Assembly: GCF_000224145.3 (NCBI RefSeq)
Contig: NC_020177.2
Span: forward strand, 3,952,965 to 4,016,964
Direction of reading: 5' to 3'
Length of the DNA: 64,000 bases
DNA from: Ciona intestinalis
Taxonomy: Eukaryota > Chordata > Ascidiacea > Phlebobranchia > Cionidae
Shown here: positions 49,101 to 58,600 of the stretch, one piece after another
Position numbering within the stretch: position 1 is the stretch's first letter
How the letters are laid out: each line of letters opens with the position of its first letter
The notes under the pieces: generated by a model
What the model was told of the DNA's origin: nothing
The model's database searches: none
Seen by the model: the letters and a program-made list of their open reading frames with translations, nothing else
Translations under genes and position numbers: made by a program

Positions 49101-50908
49101 GTGGTGCTAGGACTGCCCAGGTAATGGGAAAAAATTGTTACAGGAAAAGCCAATACAAAAAGATTTATATCGGCATACTGTAGTGCCAAACACATATATC
49201 TTAGTATGGACATAATTGGCAATACAGTATACCAATATTATATTTGATACAGTTTATATTGCTGAAGAAACGTTTTATCCAATGTTTTTATCATTTTATT
49301 ATAAGCTGTTTCATTTACTGGTGCTCTTAGATCACATTTAAACATCTTTACCTACATACACATTTTTAATTTTCTTTAACATGCCAAAAATTTTTAAAAA
49401 ATAAAAAAAAAGTTTTTTTTTAGTTTAATTTTAAAATATATTTTTTTCAGTTTAAATTTGCTTCTTAATGTGCCATACCTGCCTCCCAATGATGACAGGA
49501 TAGCTCATACATTCTCTTTCACAAGTGATGGGCAAGCAATGTTTCTGCCAAACCCAACTGAGTTACAACGTATCGCTTATTATGTGGTAAGCTGGTAATA
49601 ACAAATTGCCAATATTATATTTTCTTCTATTATTTCTGCTACCAGGCATAATGTAAAAAATCTTTTAGCGGCTCTGGTATAAAGAATGTACGAAACGTGA
49701 GGAAATACACAAATATTTTATACCACTAAAAGATTATTCACACTATTATGTTGATGTTTAGTAAGTTTCTGGCGGTATTGCATTGCGGTGACGCACCTAG
49801 GGCAACACTATGCATAAAACAGTATAAAGCTCACTTTTTATAGCATACACTGTACTTGTATCATCAAACCAATGTCCACAGTCCAATTGTTATTAGTAGT
49901 GCATCACAGTAATATATCCAATGGTTTTTTTTAAGCTGTGATAGGTGACTCGTAAGAAAATAACATATCTGATTGGATTACATATCATTCACCTTACATA
50001 CTTGTATGGGGCTCTTAACATAGCACTTATCATTGGGTATTTACTTTAAATTTCAGGGAATTCATGAGAATGTTCAGGAGATGGTTGGTCACTTGTTTGT
50101 ACCTTGTGAAGATATAGAAAAACCAACTACCGGGTTTTTTAAAGGATTGTTTGGTGGAGGTTATACAAGCATTGATCGTGAAAATTTATGTGAGTTTTTT
50201 GTTGTGTGAAGCCTGGCATTGGTTCTAAAACACAGTGAGCATGTGGTGTTTAAATTTACCAGAGTGTCTAATGTAAAACACAATGGTATAACTTTACAGT
50301 AAGCATAAAGAGTACTGATAAACCATTGAAGATAATCGCCCAATATAAAACAATTTTTTCTACACATTTTAGTTGGCGAAGGTGTCAATGGCAAAACGAA
50401 AGCCATAGCAAAATACATCCCAGGGACCGGTGGTTCTAGTTTTGAAGGTTTCCGACACGGTAATGTAGGTTCTGAGTTCCACCAACTTAAGAACAAGGTT
50501 TTGGAGCGAGGGCAAAGACTTGGTGAACTTGAGGAAAAGTCACAGAAACTTGTAGATTCTGCAAGCAGGTTTGCAGCTGTTTCTAATGAGGTGAGACCAA
50601 TTTGTTTCTGATTTTTTTTTAGTGTTTTTGTTTGTACTTTGGTTCTTGCATTTTAACTTGTCCAACCCAGTGGTATAGGTCATTCAAGTAAAGTCACCAA
50701 GATAAATAATTATTAACAGTAATAAAGCAACTGTGTGTGGTGTATAAGGGTACTTGTGCAACTGTGCTATGTTGAAACTATATGGATTTGTATTAATAGC
50801 CTAATATTAGGCTTTTGCGAATAATAAAATTTTCATTTAAATAAATATCTATCTTTATTTGTATAGGTCATGCACAAGTACAAAAACAAGAGGTGGTATC
50901 AGATGTAA
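34189..50908 (+). CDS. STXBP5: Tomosyn (STXBP5/STXBP5L), complete, 27 coding exons
   Basis: Twenty-seven exons give 3375 nt after allowing for one extra base in exon 11: 1124 residues, close to the roughly 1150 of human STXBP5. Tomosyn binds syntaxin and SNAP25 through a C-terminal R-SNARE and restrains vesicle fusion; its N-terminal WD40 repeats form two beta-propellers. Diagnostic segments are RHGFPYRPTALAYDPVQKLL, DDTIHLWNLRQTQPAILHSL, WLYIGTDKGNVHLCHVESFT, CWHHEGKQFMCSHNDG, PTTGFFKGLFGGG and the C-terminal VMHKYKNKRWYQM. The start is the ATG at 34189 (MPRVIFKRVLEALSG), matching the family start. As read, exon 11 carries a frameshift at about 43185-43186, next to an assembly gap. Convergent with ADGB. 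One tunicate gene probably stands for both human paralogues, STXBP5 and STXBP5L. Confidence 0.95.
36525..36570. other. Short near-perfect hairpin (20-bp stem, 6-nt loop)
   Basis: Arms 36525-36544 and 36551-36570 are reverse complements with one mismatch, and the loop is ATAAAA. Stem start TGTTCCAGTGAACT pairs with AGTTCACTGGAACA. It could be a miniature transposon remnant or a structured RNA; at 46 nt it is too short for a typical pre-miRNA. Confidence 0.6.
36769..36863. other. Long hairpin (43-nt arms, 9-nt loop), pre-miRNA-like or MITE-like
   Basis: Arms 36769-36811 and 36821-36863 pair with only three mismatches by eye; the loop is ACTGACAGC. The outer stem begins AGGCATATTATACTTG and the inner stem ends CAGCAAGAATTTT. 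Length, small loop and sparse mismatches would suit a microRNA precursor in the host intron, but such high complementarity also suits a small inverted-repeat element. I recognise no known miRNA in it. Confidence 0.55.
38886..39043 (+). repeat. Dispersed repeat, copy 1 of a third family
   Basis: It matches 61636-61827 in sequence order: TTTGTCTCTTCG, then ACGAAAAGACA, then AACATATTTAT, then GGAAGAAAATAAG and TGGTCGCTGCACC. It may be the 3' end of a retroelement; I cannot name it. Confidence 0.6.
40657..40676. repeat. (TA)n microsatellite
   Basis: About ten TA dinucleotides in STXBP5 intron 6. A shorter run lies near 36300. Confidence 0.8.
40840..40919 (+). repeat. Dispersed repeat: SINE-tail fragment
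   Basis: It has GGTAATGGCCAATCC and CTAAATCCTTGGA, then GGACCTCATCAAC and TAGAATAGAATG. It lies immediately upstream of STXBP5 exon 7. Confidence 0.55.
41153..41280 (+). repeat. Dispersed repeat, copy 2 of a second family
   Basis: GGATCTGGTGCTAC, AACAGACAAAAATTAAGTTT and TTTCGCCTAAAT occur in the same order and at similar spacing as at 23542-23663. It ends about 60 bp before the assembly gap. Confidence 0.5.
41343..41392. other. Assembly gap (50 N) in STXBP5 intron 7
   Basis: Fifty Ns, probably a default gap size rather than a measured length. Exons 7 and 8 on either side join in phase, so no coding exon need be missing. Confidence 0.95.
43005..43062 (-). repeat. Dispersed repeat: SINE-tail fragment
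   Basis: It has GGGTGAGGTCC, GGATTTAGGCTAGA and GACCCATTACC: the module in inverted orientation, just before STXBP5 exon 11. Confidence 0.55.
43265..43314. other. Assembly gap (50 N) in STXBP5 intron 11
   Basis: Fifty Ns, 62 bp downstream of exon 11, the exon with the apparent frameshift. Exons 11 and 12 join in phase once that frameshift is corrected. Confidence 0.95.
44820..44946 (+). repeat. Tandem array of a 19-bp unit, about seven copies
   Basis: The unit is ACCATGTTTTTAGAAATAC. The first copy is 20 nt, the second has GG for GT, four further copies are nearly identical, and the last is partial. It lies in STXBP5 intron 13. Confidence 0.9.
45777..45925. mobile_element. MITE-like element with terminal inverted repeats
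   Basis: The left end TAGTAGGGTGGGGGAAGATG continues as GGACAC; the right end reads GTGTCCCATCCCCCC and CATCCTACTG. The ends are imperfect inverted repeats of about 26 bp, and the interior is AT-rich. Flanking TATA suggests a TA-type target duplication but is ambiguous in this AT-rich setting. It lies in STXBP5 intron 15. Confidence 0.6.
46692..49586 (+). other. STXBP5: STXBP5 exons 17-24: variable Ser-rich linker and end of second propeller
   Basis: Exons: 46692-46754, 47058-47192, 47497-47598, 47852-47974, 48362-48471, 48572-48655, 48966-49120, 49451-49586. Exons 17-19 are Ser-rich with SKRYIKISKK, in the place of the hypervariable, alternatively spliced and phosphorylated linker of vertebrate tomosyns. 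Exons 20-24 resume the propeller with CMWVGTQSGCLFSI, TLLQLHGALVSCLF and HTFSFTSDGQAMFLPNPTEL. Confidence 0.85.
50057..50908 (+). other. STXBP5: STXBP5 exons 25-27: tail and R-SNARE motif
   Basis: Exons: 50057-50189, 50373-50590, 50867-50908. After GFFKGLFGGG, the tail leads into the VAMP-like SNARE helix with LKNKVLERGQRLGELEEKSQ, then FAAVSNE and the terminal VMHKYKNKRWYQM. The Arg in LERGQ is in the position of the ionic zero-layer Arg, so it is an R-SNARE. There is no transmembrane segment, as expected of tomosyn. Confidence 0.94.
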
Positions 50909-51025
50909 CCGACAATAGTTTCTTCACAAATCATATAAACACATGCACTGTACAACAAGGCTGAAAAAGAGCGTAAAAATGAACTACTGTGTCTGTACAT
51001 CCTTTATTTTATGTCGTTCCGAATT
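50909..51025. other. 117-bp convergent STXBP5/ADGB 3' junction
   Basis: This short stretch separates the stop codons of STXBP5 (+, 50906-50908) and ADGB (-, 51028-51026). For ADGB, AATAAA on the minus strand occurs at 51008-51003 and also overlaps the stop (51030-51025). For STXBP5 no plus-strand AATAAA is seen until 51198-51203, just past the terminal ADGB coding exon; only a weak TATAAA variant lies at about 50934. Confidence 0.75.
51003..51008 (-). terminator. Candidate ADGB poly(A) signal (AATAAA on the minus strand)
   Basis: TTTATT on the plus strand, 18 nt downstream of the ADGB stop codon. A second hexamer overlaps the stop at 51025-51030. Either would give a very short 3'UTR. Confidence 0.5.
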
Positions 51026-54000
51026 TTATTTCTTTTTTCCTGCACTTTTTCGTTTGCCGTCTGGGCTGGGGGGGAGAGAGGCGGCAGCGATTTCATTTAA
51101 CTCTTCTTCTTTTGCTCTCTTCTCATCAAGTAAGTGCTGCCGGTAATCCTCTCTTGGCTGCAACAAACGTGCTCTGCTTTTATCCAACTGTTCCTGGAAT
51201 AAACATTATAGATCAGTGTTTTTTTTGCTGTTTATTTTCCACAAACAAGCAGTACAGTGAAAATAATAAGAAGTACTCATATAAAATTGTTCTGTCTTCA
51301 TGAAAAAAAAGTTCTATCTTCATGTAAAAAGTGAGTATCCTTTAACGTAAGCTGCACAAAACTGTTTTCTAAACTGTTTTTTTTGCAGGTGAAAGCGACA
51401 GTGAAACATAATAGGCAAGGTTTTATAACTTGTCCCTTTATATTTCACACATATGACATTTATCCATAAGAAGCACCAAAACCTCACCACACCTGCATTT
51501 CATGACAAGCCTCTATCTGCTGCTCCTTTGATCGTAATCTGAAATTCCGATTTTCGTCCCGGAAAGCGAGTGACCTCTTTCTCGCTTCCTGGTGGCGACG
51601 AATCTGCTCGCTCAATTTCAAATTCTGTTTCTCCTCCAGTTTGAGTTTGTCGAAATATTTTCTTGATGAAGTTGAATCTTTTGGTCTAAAATTTTTGGAT
51701 TTTTAACCAAAGTCCTAAACTCTCTTGTGTTCAGAAATCAGAACGTTTTAACTTCAAGGTTTTGTCTCAGATTATTCCGATAGAAACTGCACATACTTTG
51801 TTAAAAAAGTCTATTGAAGAAGCCAAAACTAACAACCACTGGTTTGCTTTATTTTGCAACTAGACCAGTTTGAACTTAATTTTGCCTCGAAACAAGATGG
51901 CACTAGTATACACCACCACCGTGGGACCAACAAGTTTGTAGCGGTCAAAAATGTTTATCCAAATATTTTTGTTTTACCTGTAAAAGCTAGAGATGTCCAC
52001 AATTGGATTCTTGGGAGGTGGAAGAGGAGGGGGAACTTCTATTGGTTCTCCATCTTCATTTACTTCTGCATTCTCCTCAGGAGCTGGAGAAATAATGATG
52101 TTTACTTGGAAAGATTCCCAAAAGTATAGATTAATGTAACTTATTTATCCTTCCGTGGCAGGGCAATGACAGGGTTTATACAGTGTTTTGTTTCGTGAAG
52201 AATGGTCGGAAAACACTGTTATTATAACATGGGGGTTTGGTTTTATACACCTTGTGCTTACTTCAGAGTTGCCACTTATATATTTGCGGGTAATTACCTG
52301 GTGGCTCTTGTGGTTTCAGCTTGCTTAGGTATGATAGACGTGATTGCATTGCCTGAAACAAATTACATTAATTAGTTCCATCTATAAAGATGCAGGGATA
52401 TTTAAACTTAGTGTGATCTGTTCCCATACTGTGATACTCTAACACCCAACCTTGTGGTGTTCTCATAGTTATTGACAGCAGTACCAGTTGAACTACAGAA
52501 CCTAAGTGCTCTCATAGCGACAAGGAGACTTGAACCATTGACCTTCTAATGTTGCAAACCACTACCAATTTACCTTCACTGCTCTCCCAGGTTCAGCAGC
52601 CTCCCAAGCCAACTTCATCGCACGAATCTCCTCTTGTCGTTGATTATCGCGCTTCAATGTCACCTCTTCTGCTTGTTCTTGGTTGCTGACAAACCGGAGA
52701 GCCCAGAAAGCTTGTGTTCCATCATAGGTGTTCTGTATAAGAAAAACGCCGTATGTAAATTCAGAGTTCTATGTTCATAGACGCCAAGATAGGCAGGCCT
52801 ACCCTGAAATGTTCTGTACTGCATTATTCAATAAATATTACAACTAACAAATTAGATGTAATTCATAGACTTACTATCCTTGCCTCCCCTGCATTGTAGG
52901 TAATGAGTCAACTCTGGCCATAAACTCAGGTCTTAACTTGTCACAGGAATCTTAAATGTTTTATCCCCATTAAAGGCAGTAATTTTATAAGATTTCTATA
53001 TCTACCTGAGATGGAGGGCGCGAATCTTTATCTGGAATCTTTTTATCTTTTCCTCCTTTATCTGATCCCTTGCCTCCCTTCTTGGACTTTTCAGCAGCAG
53101 GTTTGCTTCCTCCTCCTGATTGACGATCTGTTCCTTTGTTTCCCGATGTAGGACGATCTTTCGGGACTGAAAGAGCATGAAAGTTAGCTTTTGTGAAAAA
53201 TCCTAAACTGACCAAGGCAAGCGACTTTTACAGCCTGCTGTTAAATTTGACAAATATTTTAAAATGTTTACAGACCCTTGGTGGATATTTTAAGTTGTGT
53301 GTAAAATACTGAACAAGTTTTTTCATGGTTAATGTACAAACCTGAAAAAGCCTTCAATTCTTCCTTTTCCTGATCACGAAGTTTTTGTACAAAACCAAGC
53401 TGGGTTTCAGACAGTGGCCAACTATTGTGTTCAACCAATGCTTGTATGGTGTAGTGATGTTTCTGCAATAATTAGGTCAACTCTTTACCTCTAAAGGACA
53501 ATTATTTAGTTATCTTGGGCAGTTGAAGATTTTATACCATGAGTGTGTTGATAAACACTGTACATGGTGCTTGTCTGTATTTTTGCAGAATAATTTTATT
53601 GTGACCTGTGCTTTGGGGCTTTGGGCAGCTTATTAGTGAGCACAAAAGCACCAACTGTTCCCAAACTTCAAATTATAAACAAAATAACATAAATTATTAA
53701 CAAGTAAACCTACAATAGTTGGATCTTCAAATATTTCGGGTTTCATAACTTGTGGCTTTAACTCAACTTCTTTACGAACATCTTTCTACAAAAAAGCAAT
53801 TAGAAGAGTGAATTTGTGGTGGATGTGTGTTTTGAATGATTCTATATTTCTATTTAAATGACAGACAGATGATTAGGTAAATCATGTATCTCACAGAATA
53901 AAATTCGTCAGACTTGATTTTTGTTAGGAAAGCATTTCAAAAAACTTGATCCTGATGTTTTGTACAATTATAAAAGTATATAGTTTCAAGGTTCTAATCC

Positions 54001-55644
54001 TTGCAATCTAGTCCAAGTCTGAATAAAATTAATTTACTGGTGAATGTTTTCCATCTTTGCTTTTTGCTGAACCTCCCCTCTTTTTGTCTGAAACTTGAAC
54101 ATTCTGTTTGCTTGCTTGTGGCAACTTGTTCAACAAAGGTTCTTGGATAACTGTGTAAAATGTTACATTTAGTAGAAATAGTAGGATATGATATTCTAAG
54201 CTAAAGGTCATAAGAATTGACACTACTTAAATTCCGTCATCAAACGCTTATGTAACTCTGATACATACTTAAAAGACAACTATAAACATGCTAAACTTAA
54301 ATCAAAGGTGGGTTGTATAAAGCTCAATGGTTGTGTAACAGTTGAATTAAATCACTTTTTGCAATCTATGTTTTTAATATTGGTGATATTTAACAACATG
54401 CCATGCCAGACAACCAATGTTACAAGAACTTCTATGCCACATACCTTCAACCACATTGTTGGTGATGAAATAAAACGCCGGTATCACGCAATGTCCCTTC
54501 CCACTCACTGATATAACTTCCTCTTCATTGTCCAAGACCTTCACAGAAGTTTCACAAATTAGGTTGGTTGCAATCTAGGAAAAATAAGTAAAATACCTGA
54601 AGCTTGATGTAGACATCTGGTTTTGAAGTCTCCAGTTGAACACTTCCAATGTGATTTGCTGATACTTCCATGTGGTATCTTTAAATAATTGGAATTATTC
54701 TATCTGTAGTTTAATATTAGGTGTCCAAACCAAATGCTAATTTCTTGCAGAGCATGACTAACCAGTTTGACAATCCAATGTTGACCACTGGGTTGAACCA
54801 ATTATTTAAGTGTCTTGTGTAAAAACACATACACCGACAATAACAGCACCCCTAAAATGGTTTTGTAACAAAGCAAGTACTCTAACAACTGTGACATTCA
54901 ATCTCAAGCTTTTTTAGGGAGAACAAATTGTGCTTTTTATAAGGATGTTAACACACACAACAACTTTAGTTATTATGGCCTTCCATATCTGTATTCTTAT
55001 TATTATAACTACACTAGTAAACCACCTTAGAAGGATATTCAGTTTGTTTGGTATGTAGTAATCCCTTATTTCTTTCACATTGAACTGGCTGTTGATCTGC
55101 CCAGAGAATGGAGATGGAAGTGGCTTTCTGGATCCGATAAGTTTCATTCTCCATTTCCCTGTTGTTAGTGGAAGATCCAAGGTACGGGCCTCGACCATGA
55201 AGGTATAACCTCGCTATATGGATGTAACAATACATAGTAAGTGTATTGAAAGTATGGTGTTGTATTTAACATTGGGCATTTGCCATATAACGCAGCATAA
55301 ACTACCACAGAAAGCTATCTTGATGCCGCTAATGATTAGCAGGAATGATTGTATAACTTATTTATTCTTGTGTGGTGGAACACTGACCGCTGTAATAACA
55401 CACATCTGTTTTATTCACCTCGTGCCCTCTTATGAGTTATGGAATATGCTAGGTAAGTGAAGTGAACTTGTTAATAACTGCACCAACCTTATTCTTCCTA
55501 TAAACATGAGGTTCTACTTTCTGGAAAACTCTCTTGATCTCGCTGCCAGTATCGTTGTCCACAATGCGCAAAACGCATGTAGGCACCGCTGGTATGAACA
55601 ACTTTGGCACGCAGAGCACATCACTTTCAACGTAAAACACTTCT
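51026..55644 (-). other. ADGB: ADGB C-terminal half, thirteen exons, ending in a coiled coil
   Basis: Exons: 55488-55644, 55026-55213, 54597-54678, 54445-54574, 54038-54150, 53714-53785, 53342-53462, 53006-53166, 52574-52732, 52298-52352, 51978-52083, 51493-51685, 51026-51193. [31 protein letters not shown] and [17 protein letters not shown] are strongly family-like. Lys/Gly-rich spacers occur in the exons at 54038 and 53006. [20 protein letters not shown] and [20 protein letters not shown] are conserved. The last two exons are highly charged and helical ([20 protein letters not shown]) and the protein ends in a Lys-rich tail. Confidence 0.9.
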
Positions 55645-58600
55645 CTGTAAAAATAACAATTTTATCAAATGATTTTTTGTTTATATTTTACACCACCACA
55701 GATATCTAAACTTTAAAGAGAAGATACAATGACTCTTGTTACTACAACACATGAATAGTAGAAACATAATTATAAGTTTCATATTTGAAAATAAAGGAAA
55801 TGCCGAACTTCCTGCTTACATATTTTTATAGAAGAAATATTAAAGTTTTTGTTAGTGTTGTTAACTTGCCTGAATACGACAAACCATGTTTTGGCTGGTT
55901 GGTCAGGATAAGTTCCTTGGTAATCAGCCAGACAAATCCTGTTCCATTCATCGTCATTAAACGAATAATTCTTCATTATTTCACTGTTTTCATCCATCAT
56001 TGACCTTCATGTTTCAAACACAATATGTATATTACTATATTGACTTAAAGGATCATATGCTTGGTGTCTGTTGATAACATTGATGTCTTCAATTGAACTC
56101 ATGACACATCATTATGTTCATGCTCCTCATGCTTTTGTTAAAGGTATACGATCTTCTTTTGACAAGATACACATAGCGTGTTTATATAACATTTTCAATG
56201 TTGAGTTATAACTTGGGAGTATTCTAACACACACAAGTACCGGACATGTATGATGTGTTTATACAGATCACTATTAAGTTACATTACAATGTCTTCTTAC
56301 TCACCATGATGTATGATACAGCTTTCCCTACAACACAAAATCTTTTTGATTGATGACTTACCTCAACAAAGATAAGCCTTGAGCTTGTATATCAGCCAGC
56401 ATTCCTGTCCATATAATGGTTAACCCTTCTTTGACCGATGTGTGCTCCTCTGAAGTATCATCTTTGTGTCCTCTTCTTATTCTTCTCACATATAATGACT
56501 TCCAGTGCTTCTGGAGGGTGGTGACCGCATCCTCTTCCAATGGGGAGGCAGATTTGCTCTTCCATACTTCCGGGACTTCAGGAGAAGCTGGAAAAGAGAA
56601 TGTTTACTCGTGCATCCTTCTGCACTATGATGAGGATATGTTTATACCTTCTTATACACCAAATAACATAGTGTGTTCAGGCACCTCATACACACTATGC
56701 GCGATAGTGCTGATATGTATATACCTTCTTATACACCAGACACAAAGTGTATTTAGACACCTCCTGGTCAATCCTATAACATATGTACCCTTTTACAAAC
56801 CTTAGTATTAATACACCTATGTGGGCAAGGTATCAGGGCAAACACATTGGAGGAGCGTTTCTACACATGGAGCATGCTAAAGAGATATGGCTGTCTTTTT
56901 ATACACAGGTGGTGCAAAAATGAGGCACCTTATTTACCTTTAGCATCGCCTTGCAGTGAGTCAAACTCACAGTCCAGTGTAAAGCATCGAAACACAAAGT
57001 CAAGGTCTGGAATTTTGTTTTCAGAAACGCTAGAGAATGTTTGGTAGAGAGCTGATTTCCAAGCCTGAAACAAAGAAAAAGCTTTGTATGGCATTGTTTT
57101 TGTATCTGTTTACTGGTGCTGGGAAGATCCTGTCTGTATAAATGAACTGTGTAAACTACTGAGTTGTATATGTGTAACATTACCAATGCTAACAGTTCAC
57201 AGCATTATGTGTTAGCTTTATTATAAATTCAACTATATTTCTTTCATCACACATGTCGTAAAACTGAGTTCTTATATATACCTTGTAATGCTCTTTAAGT
57301 TGCTTCGTATTCTTAGCAGTATACGGCATATGAGCATTATGGAGCTCTTGTCTTGCTTTTAACCAATTCTCAGTGTTTCCAAAACTTTCAATGCATTTTC
57401 CAAGAGCGGTCATTATATTATCAGCAACTGCCACAAACCTACAACTCTCCTGTGAAAAGTGTGAACAAATATTACAAACATGTTTGGCATAAGTTTGTGT
57501 GTTTCTTAATCTTGGAGCTGAGAGCCCTTAAGATAATCTTCTGTAAGCTTACAGGGGCATATTTATGATAAACTTACATTTTAAAATAAACAGATTAAAT
57601 TTATTTTGTCTCTTTGGTCATGATAACAAGATTTAGTAATGTTAAAGTATAACAAACAGTGTTTGAATTAGAAATTTGTGGATTTGTTACACTTCAACGA
57701 CATAAATAATACCCGCTATTGTTAAATTCTGGTCCCTAAAATACCCGAAACTTACATTTTGTAATGGCACCATCACTGTTTCTTCATCTCCGTATGTAAA
57801 CTTGGTATTGGAACACACAGTAAGGTGAAATCCAAGCGGAGAATTGAATGTAAGTTGTAAAACATGTCTTCCTGGTGGTAGAGACACACAAGCTGCTTTT
57901 GTTCCTAAGAAACAATGTGAACAAAACTGTTAAACTATCTTTGTAACCATGGGTTGTTTGATACATATGGTGCTTGAATTGAGTGGAAGAATATTTTGGG
58001 TACAAATTGTTTCAACACAAAATGGATTCAAAAATGTTATTCCCATATGTTTACAATTCCAACGCCATGATAGCCTGGGAAATTGGAGATTCTTTAGCTT
58101 AGGCTTACAGACAACTTTTCCACCACATTCAACTTAATAGGATCCTAATTCTAACCTGTTGTGCGGATCCTGATAACTGGTTGTCCTTTGATCAGAGTCT
58201 TCCAAGAATAAGGTTCAGCAACTAACAAACCTGAGTTGCAACTCTGGTTATCCTGCTTCACACTTGGCGCTGAAAGTAAATCAAGCAGTGAACTATCAGA
58301 CATTAGAACATGCTTAGTCATAAAGTTATACTTAGGTAGTATCGACCAGTTCATGGCACTACATTATTACATTACAAACATTAACCTTTTCTAATACGAC
58401 TATAACATATAAATTTAAACGGAAATTACTGGCAAAAAGTTTTTATAGAAACATGTATTTATGGTCAGAACTGATGTATACTGTCAGAGTTGCTGACGAA
58501 TACATTTTTGGTATATAAACACAATGTATTTACCATCAGAAGCATCAGCTATCGACTCGCGATCTGACATTCTTTTCTCTTCAAGTCCTGCCCATCTTGG

